This document shows, one piece after another, positions 12,001 through 23,858 of a stretch of 38,594 bases of DNA (position 1 is the first letter of the stretch; each line of letters begins with the position of its first letter). The DNA is taken from positions 1 to 38,594 of the forward strand of contig JAAAUF010000343.1 in assembly GCA_015499985.1 (NCBI GenBank). The letters are read 5' to 3'. The stretch is from Haplosporangium gracile. Taxonomy: Eukaryota; Mortierellomycota; Mortierellomycetes; Mortierellales; Mortierellaceae. A program made the translations under genes and the position numbers. A model generated the notes under the pieces. It saw only the letters and a list, made by a program, of their open reading frames with translations. It ran no database searches and was not told where the DNA came from.

Positions 12001-15000
12001 GTTAGTACAAGAGTACTATGAGTGCACAACATCGCTACGGACAAAAATAACGAAAAGGCATGTTACCATGCTGAAGCCGATCAACTGCGAGCTAATAACA
12101 AGACCGATACCAGTCAGCGAGCCCAGGGGTAAAGCAAACACCAAATCCTGAATGGCCAGCACATTCGTTGCATATGCCTATTAGTCAAGAAACACAAGGA
12201 AAAATTAGACTTTTGTTTAACAGAATTACTATACAGCAAAGAGTCGAGCAAGGCGTGACTTACAGGTGAACATCCAGCAGCGGCGGCGATACCGATGAGC
12301 ATATGCTCCTTCATGTTGAACTTGCCCGGGTTCAAAGTAAACCTCCACGAGAACCGCCTCCGTCGCTGAGGAGTAGTTTCAAGTCCGTTACCAAATCCCG
12401 CCTTAGTGCTCGTGATGTTGCATCGTCCGAGTCCATTCCTATCCGTGGCTCGAATAGGTCCTCCGGTGACATTAGAACCAACTCGCCGTCCGCCACTTGA
12501 GGTGCTGTTGTCCGAGTTAATGCCAACATCGCCCTCGTCGCCCGCATCCATGCCAGTGCTGCTTTGTCGTTTCCGATTCAAAAGCCAGTTAAATTCAGGA
12601 ATCGTGAGCTCAAACTCACGCGTCGGCAGCCACCTGGCCATAGCCTTTCCGCAAAAGTACGATGCAAGCTGGACAAAGTAGATCGAAAAGTAAGCCGAGT
12701 TGCTCCGAAAAAAGTTATACTCTGCAATGGCTGCTCCCATGACTACAAAAACCGTTGAGAGAGTCCACATCCGGAAGGTGAAGCAGGGCAGCGAAGAGTC
12801 GTCAATGGTTCCGACGGTAGCTCGGACAACCTGGATGGGCGAGTTTTCGAGGATGTTTCCAGTGGTACTCTGGTAGGCACTTGATCCTGATCCGCCAAGA
12901 TCAGCACCCGTACCTGATCCTCCAATAACAGCGGGACAACCGCCAGCACCACCACCGACAGTCGTCTCGCAATTTGAGTGCAGTGCCTGAGATTGTGAAT
13001 GCAAACTGGCCACGTTGCTGAGGTTAGCGAGTCGACTGTGCTGATGGTGGCGGGCCGAGATTTGTTGTGAGACTGTGTCAACACTACAGACAGAATGTAC
13101 CGACCGCCCAGTCCGTGTAAGATCCCCTTTCTTGGCTGCATCTCCTGCTGCTGAAGCGCCGATCACACATCCTCGCATCTCTTGACTGACATTGGAAGGT
13201 CGACCCTTGAGGCTGCGGACATCCTGTTGCAACTTGATTGTCGAGTCTTTGCCATGACGAGAAAGTGGTAGCGAGAAAACTATCTCGCGCAATGGAATGT
13301 CCTCAAAGGCCGCCATTTCGTCGCTGTGCTCATGAGCAATTATTACTGAACGCACATCGAAGGCGAACGAATCCTTGCTGTGAGCCGCGCCCTGTCCTCC
13401 TCCTGCGGGAGAAATGTCCAAAAGGGGCTCAAAGTTCATCGCATCGAACTCAAATTCGCTGTCGAGTCCAAGTCCGGGGAGTTTCAGGTCCATACCCATG
13501 CCCATGCCAACCTGGCCGAGCTCCAGATACGATGCGTCGCTCTTGCCATTGTGGACACTGCTGCCTCGAGAGCCATAACTGGACACTCCCCCGATGTTGC
13601 TGCCATAGCCCTTCCCAGATAGAAACTTGACACTTGACGCCGAAATCGTGCTGGATCCAACGCGACGCTGGGAACGAGAGACCGACCGAAGAAGCCCTCC
13701 TGACCGGGTGCTTGAGGTAGCTGTTTTTTCCCGAGGCTTTGAGTTGCCGTTGTTAGAGTGAGTGTTATGTCGACCGGCCGTCTCTTTCCTATCGTTCGCC
13801 TCTTCTTCTGTTTCCTGAATCGGGCTGACCGTAAGTGAGGCTGCCGATGATAAAAAGGTAGATTTTTCTCCCGCAGACGATTGTTGCTTCTTGTTCTTGG
13901 CTGCCTCTGCAGCCGCTGCTTGTGCCGCCTCCGCGATGGCCGCTCGTGCCTCTGCCGCAATAGAGGCAGCTGCAGCCGCTGTGGTAAGAGCCTTTTGTTC
14001 CTTGAAGACACGCGCTGCTCGCTGAAAGTCCTCGATCTGACGCTCATAATTGTACTGCGCAAACTCCTCCCGGACAAACTGACTGGAAAAGTTGTATTCC
14101 AGCTCACGCGACTTGCCCAGAGCCTTGCTCTTGTCCTTGCGAGACCGACTTCCTCCGTCTCCGCTGCCGGTGTTGCTGGGTCGTCGAAGGCTCAACTTGC
14201 TCGGCATCCTGAGCCCCTTGCTGTTGCCACTGTTGCTTGGCGTTTTTGATGAATTTCCGTCTCCACTGCAGACCGAGCCATCACCAAATCCTCCTGCGCC
14301 ATGTTGGTCCACACAGCAACAGCAGCCGCCGTTTGCTCTTGTGGGCTCACTACTGAGGGGGTCGTCCAAGTCCTCACGACTGACGTTCTCCTGATAACAC
14401 TGACAAGAATTGGTGCCTGTCAGCAGGTCCTCCTTGCTGCTGCTGAACAACGACTTTTGCGAGACCGACAGTTTCCGGATAGTGTTGGCAGCTAGTTTGG
14501 ACGACAGATTCCTGAAGGATCCTGGCGAGGATGAAGAAGGTCGATCTTGTCCAGCAGGCCCTGTAATTGACGTGCCTGACCCCGTAGCCTCCATCTCTGC
14601 ACTGCCAAGGATAGTGTGCGGAACTCCTCCAACTGCCGACGAGGGAGAAAGGGCTCTACCCATAGAGAGCCGCCGACTGTGGTGTGTACAGTTCTTGCAA
14701 TGTTGCCTCCTCCTGCTTCCGACACCACCAACAGCCGACGCTGGTGCTGAGCGCATGAGGTATGGATAATTCTTGAATATGTTCAGAGGGGTATCTGAAC
14801 CAGCAGAGCTCGGTGCATAGACGTGCCCATTGTTGAATTGCAATTGGTGGTGGTATTGCTGATGTTGTTGTCCTGCAGTAGTGTTGGTTCCATGCCCGTT
14901 GTCTGTTTCGCATGGGTCGACTGAGCTTGGGGCATATTCTGATGCAAGAGTCGCGGTACTGCCGACAAGAGGCAAGCCTGACGACCCGTTCTGTGCGTTG

Positions 15001-16361
15001 TGTGCAAGTGAATGTGACTGTGCATCGAGGGTCTGGGTGGAAAAGTAGTCGCTGCTTGTGCTGCTCGAGTTACAATGATTGTACAGGCACTGGCTGTTGC
15101 TCTGCATCGATAAATTCGAGTGATTGCCACTGACCACCTGCCCGCTTCCGCTCCCACTCGGGGTTACTGCTCCTGATTTCACGCCCTCTCCTGCTCCTGC
15201 AGCCAGAGCAGCAGCTGCAGCTAAAGTGTTTGCTGGTGAATTAAGGTGCAGCAGGAAACTATGATGGTGATGTGTTGTTGCAGAGTCGGGTCCCGGTGTC
15301 GCACTTCCAATGGTTACAGAGGAACCTGGACTCTGAAGTGTTGTTCCTGCTGGCCCAGATGTAGTAACACTAGCAGTAGGAGGCATATTACCACCACAAC
15401 AGCAACATGAGCCTGTAGAGGAGGCACCTGAAACAGATGTGGCCACAGATCCTGTGCCCGGCCCAGGAGTGAGACCAAAAGGAGAGGAGAACGCATTCAG
15501 CATCCTGTTGTTTGGGATATTGAGCGAAAGGGCGCTGACAGAGGGTAGAGTAAGGGAAAAGTGGAGGTCATCCTGCTGCTGGAGCTGCATCTGCATCATC
15601 CTCCATTCACTCATCGAGCTGGGGGTCTTGGGCGTCGCCATGGTGGCCGTAGTTGCTAGGAAGGATGCAGGGGTTGGGTAAAAGCCCGAGGCAGAAGGGA
15701 GATCATGGGTCGAGTTTGAGAAGGCGGAGGGCATGCGAGGGGTAGATGGTGTTTGGTAGATATTGTTGTTGTTGTGGTGGTGCTGCTGCTGGAGGTGGGC
15801 GGGATTGACAAAGGAAGTCGAAGGGGGGGTATGCGCTCGGGTAACAATTGCGGGAGGGATATCAGATCGGAGTTGGCGAGAGCGCTTAGTTGTTTCAGGT
15901 ACAACGGGACTAGGGGTAAAAGTAGTAGTAGCGGCAGCAGTAGTGGTAGGGGTCGAGGCCCGAGAAAGAGTTTCGATGATAGAAAGGGAGTTGCTGTTGT
16001 TACGTTTGAGAGTGCTACTACTGTTTACTTCATGCTGGTGCTGCTGGTGGTTGCTTCCTCCAAAGGCGGCGGTGGATGAGGAGCGTGCAGAGGAGGTTGT
16101 CGTTGAGATGGTATTCCCGCTGGCTGGGGTTGCTGGAAAGTAGGATGTGCGGTTGGAATGAGGAGTCATGAGTCCCGTTGATCCTAACGTAGCGGGAGTA
16201 CCGGGTGTTCTGAGGGATGGTGACAGTTGATCCCGGAGCACCTGACCGTTGTGGATATGGGCATGTTTGCTATTATCGCTGCTCCCGAACGGTTGCAAGG
16301 ACGACAAGTGCAGGTTCCCTGGAGATTCTTCTTCTTCTTTTTCTTCTTTTTCTTCTTCTTC

Positions 16362-16404
<43 letters not shown>

Positions 16405-16781
16405 ACAGTCGAGTCAGTGTAACCTCTAGTATTTATATCATTGCTATTACTGATAGTGGTCTGTGGGGTCGATGTTGCATGTTGTTGGTGAACTCTATTA
16501 TCATCACCCTGGCGAAGATCAGTTAAACTGATAGGCGTGAGAGCGGTATCAATGGTCGAACGAGCATCGAGTTCAGGTTCAGGTTCAACCGAAGAAGGCG
16601 GGGGTGGCGAAGCAATAGTATCCATGGGTTCCGTTCCAAAAGTACCCATCCCAAACTCTTGCTTTTTCCGTCGGGGCATCATAATGACAATCTCTGGTGG
16701 AGGTGGTTTTGGTGCCTTTTTCGCTTTGGCGGGCTTTTCTGGGCCATTGTTGGTATTATTTAATCTCGGCCAGGTTGGCAT
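9006..16781 (-). CDS. OPT family oligopeptide transporter with giant N-terminal extension
   Basis: Seven exons: 16781-12264, 12177-12067, 11978-11637, 11542-10709, 10607-10391, 10274-10043 and 9915-9006, giving 2,387 residues with all phases closing. OPT homology starts at about residue 1312 (ENSPIQVVRATVG, then FRMW) and includes NPGKFNMKEHMLIGI...AGCSPYATNVLA, the ISG-GPLFTPW loop, the WWFG helix and GYVLPGNQLGNSVFK, all landmarks of proton-coupled oligopeptide transporters of the plasma membrane. Usual OPT proteins have about 700-900 residues. Here about 1,310 residues rich in Ser, Gln, His and Thr come first, including a polyglutamine run near 127-142 followed by acidic repeats and an Ala-rich helix near 1000. 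Extra Gln/Ser-rich inserts also sit in two cytoplasmic loops (encoded near 12.4-12.6 kb and 10.8-11.1 kb). I chose the ATG at 16781; an in-frame ATG at 16934 would add 51 residues, partly encoded by a CA repeat. The acceptor before exon 5 (AACAAG) is weak but required for the conserved frame. Confidence 0.85.
16326..16403. repeat. TTC/TTG triplet tract encoding polyglutamine then polyglutamate
   Basis: On the coding (minus) strand this is a CAA run followed by GAA/GAG repeats inside exon 1 of the OPT gene, giving a Gln run and then a Glu-rich run. It is in frame and likely to vary in length between strains. Confidence 0.9.
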
Positions 16782-16782
16782 T

Positions 16783-16808
16783 TGTGTGTGTGTGTGTGTG
16801 TGTGTGTG
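16783..16808. repeat. TG/CA dinucleotide microsatellite before the OPT start codon
   Basis: About 13 TG units on the plus strand end two bases before the start codon of the OPT gene. Length changes would alter the leader, and if the upstream in-frame ATG (16934) is used they would shift the frame. Confidence 0.9.
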
Positions 16809-17181
16809 CGATAGATAAATGGAGTGAAGGAGTGAGCGAGGGAGTTGGGCGAATGAGAGGAAGAGACGGCAAAGAAGAACGTGCGGGTGCAAGTAAGAGG
16901 AGGGAAGGAAAGACAATGAATGAATGAGAGACAAAGAAAGAGAGAGTGTGCGTGAGAGACGAGACGAAGATAGATTATGTCGAAAAGGGCAAAGTCAAGA
17001 CGCACCAGGTAGATGACAGGTAGGGTCAGGAGGGAGAGAGGGGAAGAGAAGGGATGAGAAGGGAAGGTAATCTAGTCGAGGAATAGATGATGTACAAGGA
17101 GAGGAGAAACACTACGCAAAGTAGTGCATGAGGTAGGGTACTTGTAAGGCAAGGGGAGATAGGAGAGTAAGAGAAAGAGAA

Positions 17182-17184
<3 letters not shown>

Positions 17185-17216
<32 letters not shown>
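17185..17216. repeat. GA dinucleotide microsatellite
   Basis: About 16 uninterrupted GA units within a purine-rich plus strand, roughly 400 bases upstream of the OPT start codon, so likely in its promoter or leader. Confidence 0.9.
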
Positions 17217-17219
<3 letters not shown>

Positions 17220-17850
17220 AGTAATCGGTGTGGTCAGGGCAGGTCGGGTCCAGTCAATGGTTGGAAAGGGTCGTTTACTTCAAAATAGTAATGCTGTTGT
17301 TGCTGTTGCTTGAAGCTAGGCTATTATTAAAGAGGAAAGAGATCAAGCAAGGCAAAGCAAAAAAGAGCGCGAAAAGATGCAGAGCGTTTGTGAGTGTGGT
17401 TGTTTGCGTGTGTAAGTGTTTGTGTCAGCGTGAGAGTATAAAGGAGGAGGAGGCGTGCAGACCACAATCAGATTCAACAGCAAGTTGTATTAAAAGAACA
17501 AAGGGCAAAGTACGGGACCACTTACAGATCTCAAGTGTTTTTGAACTCGAATCTGGAAGGGAAGAAGAGTGCGTTGCTAAGAGTGTTATTTAAGAGGAAT
17601 AGGAAAAAGAGAGAAAAGGAAGAAATAAGAAAGAGGAGAAGAATATTGGACGAATGGGTGAGTATACGAAAATTGTCAGAAAAAACACGGAAGGGGTCAG
17701 CAATTGGGCTCGAGCCATGCTGTGAGAGGAAAGATAAGGCAGAGAGTAGAGTAGCCAATGTTTTTTTTTAAAAAAAAAAGGAGAGACGATGAGGATGAGA
17801 GAGAGAGAGAGGGGAGGGATATGGATGTTCCAATGTTAGTTTTTTGCTCA

Positions 17851-18001
17851 ATGGTTCCGTTCGATTAATCGGGGACGAGTGCTGTCCGCAATGGAGAATA
17901 CCAGACAATCGAGCGGAGTCGATAGCGGCCTAACAACATTTAGTTCGATTGCTCAGTATTCTTAATTGGGGGCTGCACTCTACTTCAGAAGCCGGTACCA
18001 G
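17851..18001. repeat. Imperfect inverted repeat (about 60-base arms, about 32-base spacer)
   Basis: Left arm about 17851-17912 and right arm about 17945-18001 pair imperfectly over most of their length. The clearest block pairs AGAATACCAGACAATCGA (17895-17912) with TCGATTGCTCAGTATTCT (17945-17962). Further out GAGTGC..CC.CAAT and TGGT.CCG..TTC also match. It could be a decayed foldback element or a structured RNA. Hand alignment only. Confidence 0.5.
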
Positions 18002-21000
18002 TCTTTAGCACCAGTACTAGTGCCAGAGCAAGACCGGTATTCAGGTACAGGTCGCTCAAAAGGAGAAGTCGATGGGTCGATCCGACCCAGAAGTAGTCAA
18101 TGGAGTTATAATTTGGAAGCACTGCGTATGTAAGAAAGGGGGCGTGAGGTGGTTACCGGACAAGACTTGAACCGGTGTCATTTTGTCCTTGTTTGTTGGT
18201 ACTCACAGGTATCAAGGGATGGTCATGAAGGGAATGACGAGGGAGAATTGACTCTTCAAGTCAGTAAACTGTCGACAGTTGTGCACTTGGGGTTGAAAAG
18301 GAGAGCAGAAGAAAAAAGAGGGAGGTAGAGGATGAAGATGAGGAAGAGGGAAAAGCAAAAAAGAAAGAAAAGGAACCAAAAAAGGGACGGACTTTTTAGA
18401 AAAAACGGTCAGGAACGGACACACACGAACAAGTTAACCAGTGAGAAAAGGGTAGAAATGAGGTTGAACAGAACGAGAGAGAGAAGAAAAAGCAAGGGAA
18501 GTGGTGAAAACAGAAAAGACGAGGGCAGCGGACAATTCTTTTCTCCTCCTGAAAAGAAAGGACCAAACAATGAACAATAAGGGCAGCTTAGATTACATTC
18601 TCGCTCGAGGGCCAATGCTCCTCAAATTCACGAAATAGGCACCTTGGTTTGCTCCTTCAACAAATCATTTATTATCACAAATGTCATTTGGCCCCCTAGA
18701 CGAACACTAATAAAAAGCGAAAGAAAAAAAAAACATCCGATGAATGCACAAGAAGAATAAAAAGAACACCCACGCTCCCAACCGCCTGCGGGCAATTACA
18801 CCTGCTCTTTTTTTTATTTATGTGTGTGTGCGTGTTGTTCATTCCTTCATTAAAAAAAAGGGAGCATAAAAATGCAATGGCGATTTTGCATTTTTGCATT
18901 GTGCCACAACAACAACAGCAACAACAAGACACTCCTCTTGCAAATGAGGGCGTGTGTGACGAGAGCAGACATAATTTTGTAGGGAAAGGGGGTGGAGAGA
19001 AGAAGGAGGAGAACGAATGTTAGAGAGGAATCAAGGAGGGGCGTCTTTTTGTCTCTCTGTCTGCCTCAACTCTACCATGTCCACACACTCACATACATAC
19101 CGTGTTATTATCCGCTTTTTAAGCTGGCCGGAATGAATGCATGAATCAGGATGTACACTGACGGTAAAACTGAAGGCGAAAACGTCTATACTAATCATAG
19201 GGGCCTCTGAATACGATTCTGGGCTTAATTACTACAAATATTCATAGCCTCCTTTTCCACCTTTCTCTTAATCGCATTCAAGAATTCTACTTTTAGTTGA
19301 TTGAGGATTGAGGCAGGGATGAGTAGGAAGAGGGGTGAACGTCGAATATGAAAGTGGGAGCGCGGGGCTCACTTAGGAACCAGCGTCTCGTATCACATAC
19401 CCCTTTTATATCGACGATCGACCCTGTCCAGAACGTGGTCGGTCGTTCACCACATGTATTCTCTCTTTTTTCATTTCATCTGGAAGCAACCGTCTCTCAC
19501 CCTTGATTGAGAGCGATATTACAAACTCAGGCGCCACTCTATGCATCAGGTATTGTTACAGAAGGGCTGGGTTCGTAGGCAGGATTGTAGGGTAGCTGTA
19601 ATACCCTCAACCGGTAGCGAATAAAGAGAATACGAGTCTGTGATGCACCAAAGAAACACTTGTCAGTTCAGTTGCTCTGTCTCTCTACAATACGTGAAAA
19701 GAGACAAGGAGCAAACAAGCGATCTTTGGTGCACTACAAATACTACAGTAAAGGTGCGACTAACTAGACTACAGGGACGTCACCATATCCGGACAAAGGG
19801 GCACCAACTCTGTCCAATGATCAATTACCAAGCGTTGCTTAGCGCGATAGAAAGAATAAGAAAGGAAACAAGCCGCATTACCAAACGGTTGAAAGAGTGT
19901 AGGACACGTGTGTCTCCCACAATCGACTCGTTGGCAAATGGCGCGCAAGTTGTGCCCTGCACCTGAACCTGTCTCCCATCACAAAATGGTGTGGGTGTTT
20001 TTGTTTCTTGTTTGCATTATTTTGTTACCCCGCCCTTGTGATCAGGTTTCTTTGTTGGTTGCTCTGTTATCGACGTTCTTCACATCTCCTTTTGGGAAGG
20101 AAGTCCGAGGTTTGGATAGTAGACTATCGCCTTCGTTGTTACAACCAATTAGCACGCAGATTCTGTTTGTCGCTTGAAAACTCCCTTTTTCACCTCTTTT
20201 CTATCAAAAATGAGTATTATAAGGGGGATGGAAGTGTTTCTGGCATTTGCTCTTTTTTTTTAAGAGTCCACATTTGGTAGATCGCTCCATTTTTACCAAT
20301 AGGAACAAGATGCCATGCATGAATTCATCATCATCAACATCATAGTCGAACCGCGCGCACCCGCCTTGTCTCGCCGCTCATGATAAGCAAAAGGTGTAGG
20401 ATCTATTGATGACAAATGCAGTATCGAAAACAATGTATAACAACAAGAAAACAAAAATGAGAAATGTGAAAGGGTGTGAGTGTGCGTGTGAGAAAAAAAA
20501 CATAATCGATGGAGGTACATACATCTGGGTTGGGTTAGACTGGATAGAGATGCGACCGCATGGAAAAGACAGGATAAAAGCAAAGGGGGGCTTGATTGCC
20601 ACTATTTATTGTTTTGTAGGATGCATTTTTGTCGAACAGTAAAGGCTCGAAGGGAAAAAAGCGAGGTCAAGTGGACCGCGAAACTTGTCCCATGAGGGTG
20701 TGTAGTGACAGAACGGCGAAAAAGCATTAGCAGTCGTCAGTCGGTCGCGACTTTATTTTTCTTTGTTGTGAACTGTTTTCCCTTGGAAGCGACGCATGGT
20801 TACTGAAGTGTAGTGAAGCCTGTGCACCCTGGGGTCGAAACTCGAAGGGGACGTTTTGAGTTCTGTGGTTCTTTCTTGTTTAGATCCGATAATTGGCCAT
20901 TATGCGTTAGTATGCTGGGCGTGGTTGAGTGGGTTGGATGGGAAAGATAGTCTATCCCTCTCTCTCTATCTCGGATCACAAAACAAGGAAAAGGGAGGAA

Positions 21001-23562
21001 TGAGTGAGTATGTGAAAATAATAGGAGCGATGAATGGGTGGGATGGAGTTCAACGAGCAAAAAAGTCAAGAGGGATGAAAAGACGCGCTCAGAAAAAAAG
21101 GTCGACCGCTAGGGTGCTTTTTGCATCAGCAGCCAATCATCGTCGACCTAGGTAGGTCCACGTGCAGGGACCTCGTCCTTAAAACGTCTCAATTATGGTT
21201 TGCCTCCTCCCACCTCTCTGAACAAACACACACATAGATATAGATAGACACATATGTCCAATCGAACCACGCGAATTAGACATCCTGGTTTTAGCCAACC
21301 AGATTCTAGACTAAAGTGCTCTCGCCCACAGCATGCACAAACGACTGGCCATCGTTGCGCAGGGACGATCACAGAAAGAACAACTTCACCAAAACCAAAA
21401 AAAAGAGCACCCGAAGAAGGCGGTCGGGGAGGAGATGAATCTCTTGGGGGAGGGGGTTGTGTTGTTGCTGGTGTTGTTGTTGTCCAATAGCCAATGGATG
21501 AGCTCATTCTTCCTTCGACCGACTGAAGTGTTCCATTCCCTTTTTGTTTTATATGCTGCAAGCCAGACTTGTTTTGGGTCCAAGTTTTTTGTTGATCAGT
21601 CTTTGAACCTATTCGTTCGCCTGTGAAATCAACACGCACCCTCGGGGCTTACCCCAATGAAGTCGACAGCTCTTACATTGGGGGCAGCAGGGGGATGGAT
21701 GGAATGAATAGCAAGTTCTATTTTTCCACTTTGCTTTATTTTCATTTTCTTCTATTGAATGGTTCTTTTTTCAACGCAATCGCTTCTTTGGTAGTCGACA
21801 ACTACCCTCGATTTCATATATATCGGCCGCTCTTTTTTTCATTTTCTTGATGTCTTTTTGCTGCAGCATGTAGATGCTGAATGCGAAGCAATGGTCTTGC
21901 TGTAATTAGAAAACATCCACACGCTGCTGCTCCCATTTTTGTCCAATGCCCTTTTTCAATCCTTTATATTCCAATCAACAGAAAGACCACATTTGCCATT
22001 TGTTTTTTTTTAATCTCTCCTTTCAGTCAGGGGCAAAGCTGACGGGCTGGCTGGCCCGACTGTGATGATTGAATGAAGAGTGGATGCATTGGCTGAATGA
22101 ATGGATGAATGAATGGGTGGTTGACCGATTGAATGGCAGGCTAAACGTCCCTGTTGGCTACATAAACATATCCGTTTTGTTTTTGATGTGTTTTTTCTTT
22201 CAACATGCTCAACCCTTGAAGGGAGCATTATGCTCTCTTCCGTTGCGCCCGTCAGTCAATCGGTCAGTTCAACCAGTTAGTTCAACCACTCAAGCAATCC
22301 ACGATCGCATCTCATTTTTGTATCACTCTCACTCCCTAGTTCGGGGTTTCCTTATATTCAGGCATCCTTCGAGGATTTATCTCTTCCTTTTCCCTTTCTG
22401 CCTTTTCAACTTTTGCATCCCTACTCGTCCCACCATCCTTATTTTCAGCACTTGCACTTTCTCCTTCCTTTCCTTTTCCTCTCTTAGCACTTTCAACACC
22501 TACATGCACTTGCACTTTTTTAAAAAAGGCCCTTTGAAGAAATAGTCCTGCAACCCTCACTCCTTTTTTTTTTATTTTACTGTTACCGAAGAAAAACAAA
22601 TACCTCACGCATTTTGCATATTTCGCACTTCCCGTCCCTCTCTCATCACGACCCGAGGCTGAACCTCCTCTTTTCTCCTGCCTGTTAGTAATTCCTTTTC
22701 TCTGTCTCTCACTCTCCGTCTCCTCGCCTTTGTTTCTCGACAATCGATTCTCGATCCCTGTACCTCCGCACTTTTTGACTAGAAAGAGATAGCTCAGCTA
22801 CTACCAGACAACACACTCACATATACAAGCCCTTGTTCTTGTCGACTTGTTTTTGTTTCTTACAAGTTCATTTTTGATTCTCTATATCTCGACAGGAGTG
22901 ATATATCCCTCGCCTGTGTCCGTTTCTCTCGACAAATTTATCTTTCTTTTTTTTTTTACTCGAGGACGATAAAGAAAAAAGAAAGAAGAGAAGAAAAATA
23001 AGAAGAAGAGGTCAGTATAATTGTCTTTCCCTCGACTCCCTTTTTTGCTCATCCCTTCCTGTGCAGTTCCAATTCTTTCTCTCCTCTCTTTATCCCTCTT
23101 CCCCCTTCCCTCAGATCCCTGCCCCTCCCCTCTCTGAAAGGAAATACATTTTTTTTCGACCAGATACACACCAACAAAAGCCAAATGCAAAATCTACCAA
23201 GAGGGTGTGGCTATCCAACAGCCAATCAGATCGCGTACCTTCCGACCGTGATTGTTCGTTGGTCGACATTGCTTCTCCGGGACATCCACTGAGCATTCAG
23301 GAAAATATACGCACCCTTCCCCCTTTCCTCTTACTCTCGTCCACAATTACACACAATCACACACACACATTAACATTTACACACAGAGTCGTAACGGACA
23401 AATATCTTTCCTTCTCTCTCATTCATTCACACAAGAGGGTTCCTTTTATGTTATTCCATCGACTCTCTCTTTCTTTGTGTTTATTATCCTTTTTTTGCGC
23501 CCTGACTCAACTTTTTTTTTCGTTTCTTTCTTTCTTAAACTTCCTTCTCTTCCCCACTCACA

Positions 23563-23632
23563 TCCATATCTCCCCAATATCCATATCCATATATCCACAT
23601 ATCCACATATCCACATACCCACAAATCCACAT
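23563..23632 (+). repeat. Degenerate ATCCACAT-type tandem repeat
   Basis: Successive ATCCATAT/ATCCACAT units of 8-10 bases within the CT-rich tract about 250 bases before the cyclin start codon. Likely part of its leader or promoter. Confidence 0.7.
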
Positions 23633-23858
23633 CACACCCATCCTCCACTCCTCTTTGTTTTGTTTGTTACTTACGTCTTTCTTATACATCCTTAATTCTT
23701 ACTCTTAATCTCTTCTTCCTTCCTTCCCTGCTCCGCCCATTTCCCCTCTTATACCCCTCTTTTAGACACCTTGTAGATAGCATCCACCACCATCGCCATA
23801 CACATAGCACACCTTCGCCAATCGTCTTCACCACCTCCCTCCCCCGCATCTTCGCCCA

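Larger units (their letters stand above)
16782..23858. other. 7-kb gene-poor divergent intergenic region
   Basis: No frame in either strand shows a recognisable domain, and predicted peptides are low complexity. It contains GA-rich leader-like sequence (16.8-17.8 kb; pyrimidine-rich on the OPT coding strand), a GA microsatellite, an imperfect inverted repeat (17851-18001), a near-palindrome ACCGGACAAGACTTGAACCGG at about 18155-18175, two CACGTG E-boxes (19905-19910 and 21159-21164), and a CT-rich tract (about 22.3-23.86 kb) that probably includes the promoter and leader of the cyclin gene. I found no tRNA, 5S rRNA or U6 signature. Non-coding transcripts or a leader exon cannot be excluded. 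Confidence 0.55.

Noticed and set aside
16326..16403. Triplet and dinucleotide repeats as a CRISPR array or satellite
   Set aside because: They are simple microsatellites without spacer structure; the genome is eukaryotic.
18145..18190. tRNA-like GGTTCAAGTC on the minus strand
   Set aside because: The bases around it do not form a five-pair T stem or an acceptor stem, and no anticodon arm lies upstream. It is part of a near-palindrome only.
19905..21164. Two CACGTG sites (19905-19910, 21159-21164) as Pho4-type control of the cyclin gene
   Set aside because: A six-base site is expected once or twice in 7 kb by chance, and both are 2.7-4 kb from the start codon.
20293..21639. Open frames in the gene-poor region on both strands (e.g. 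21193-21639 minus)
   Set aside because: Low-complexity peptides from CA, CT and T tracts, without conserved domains, splice support or promoter context.
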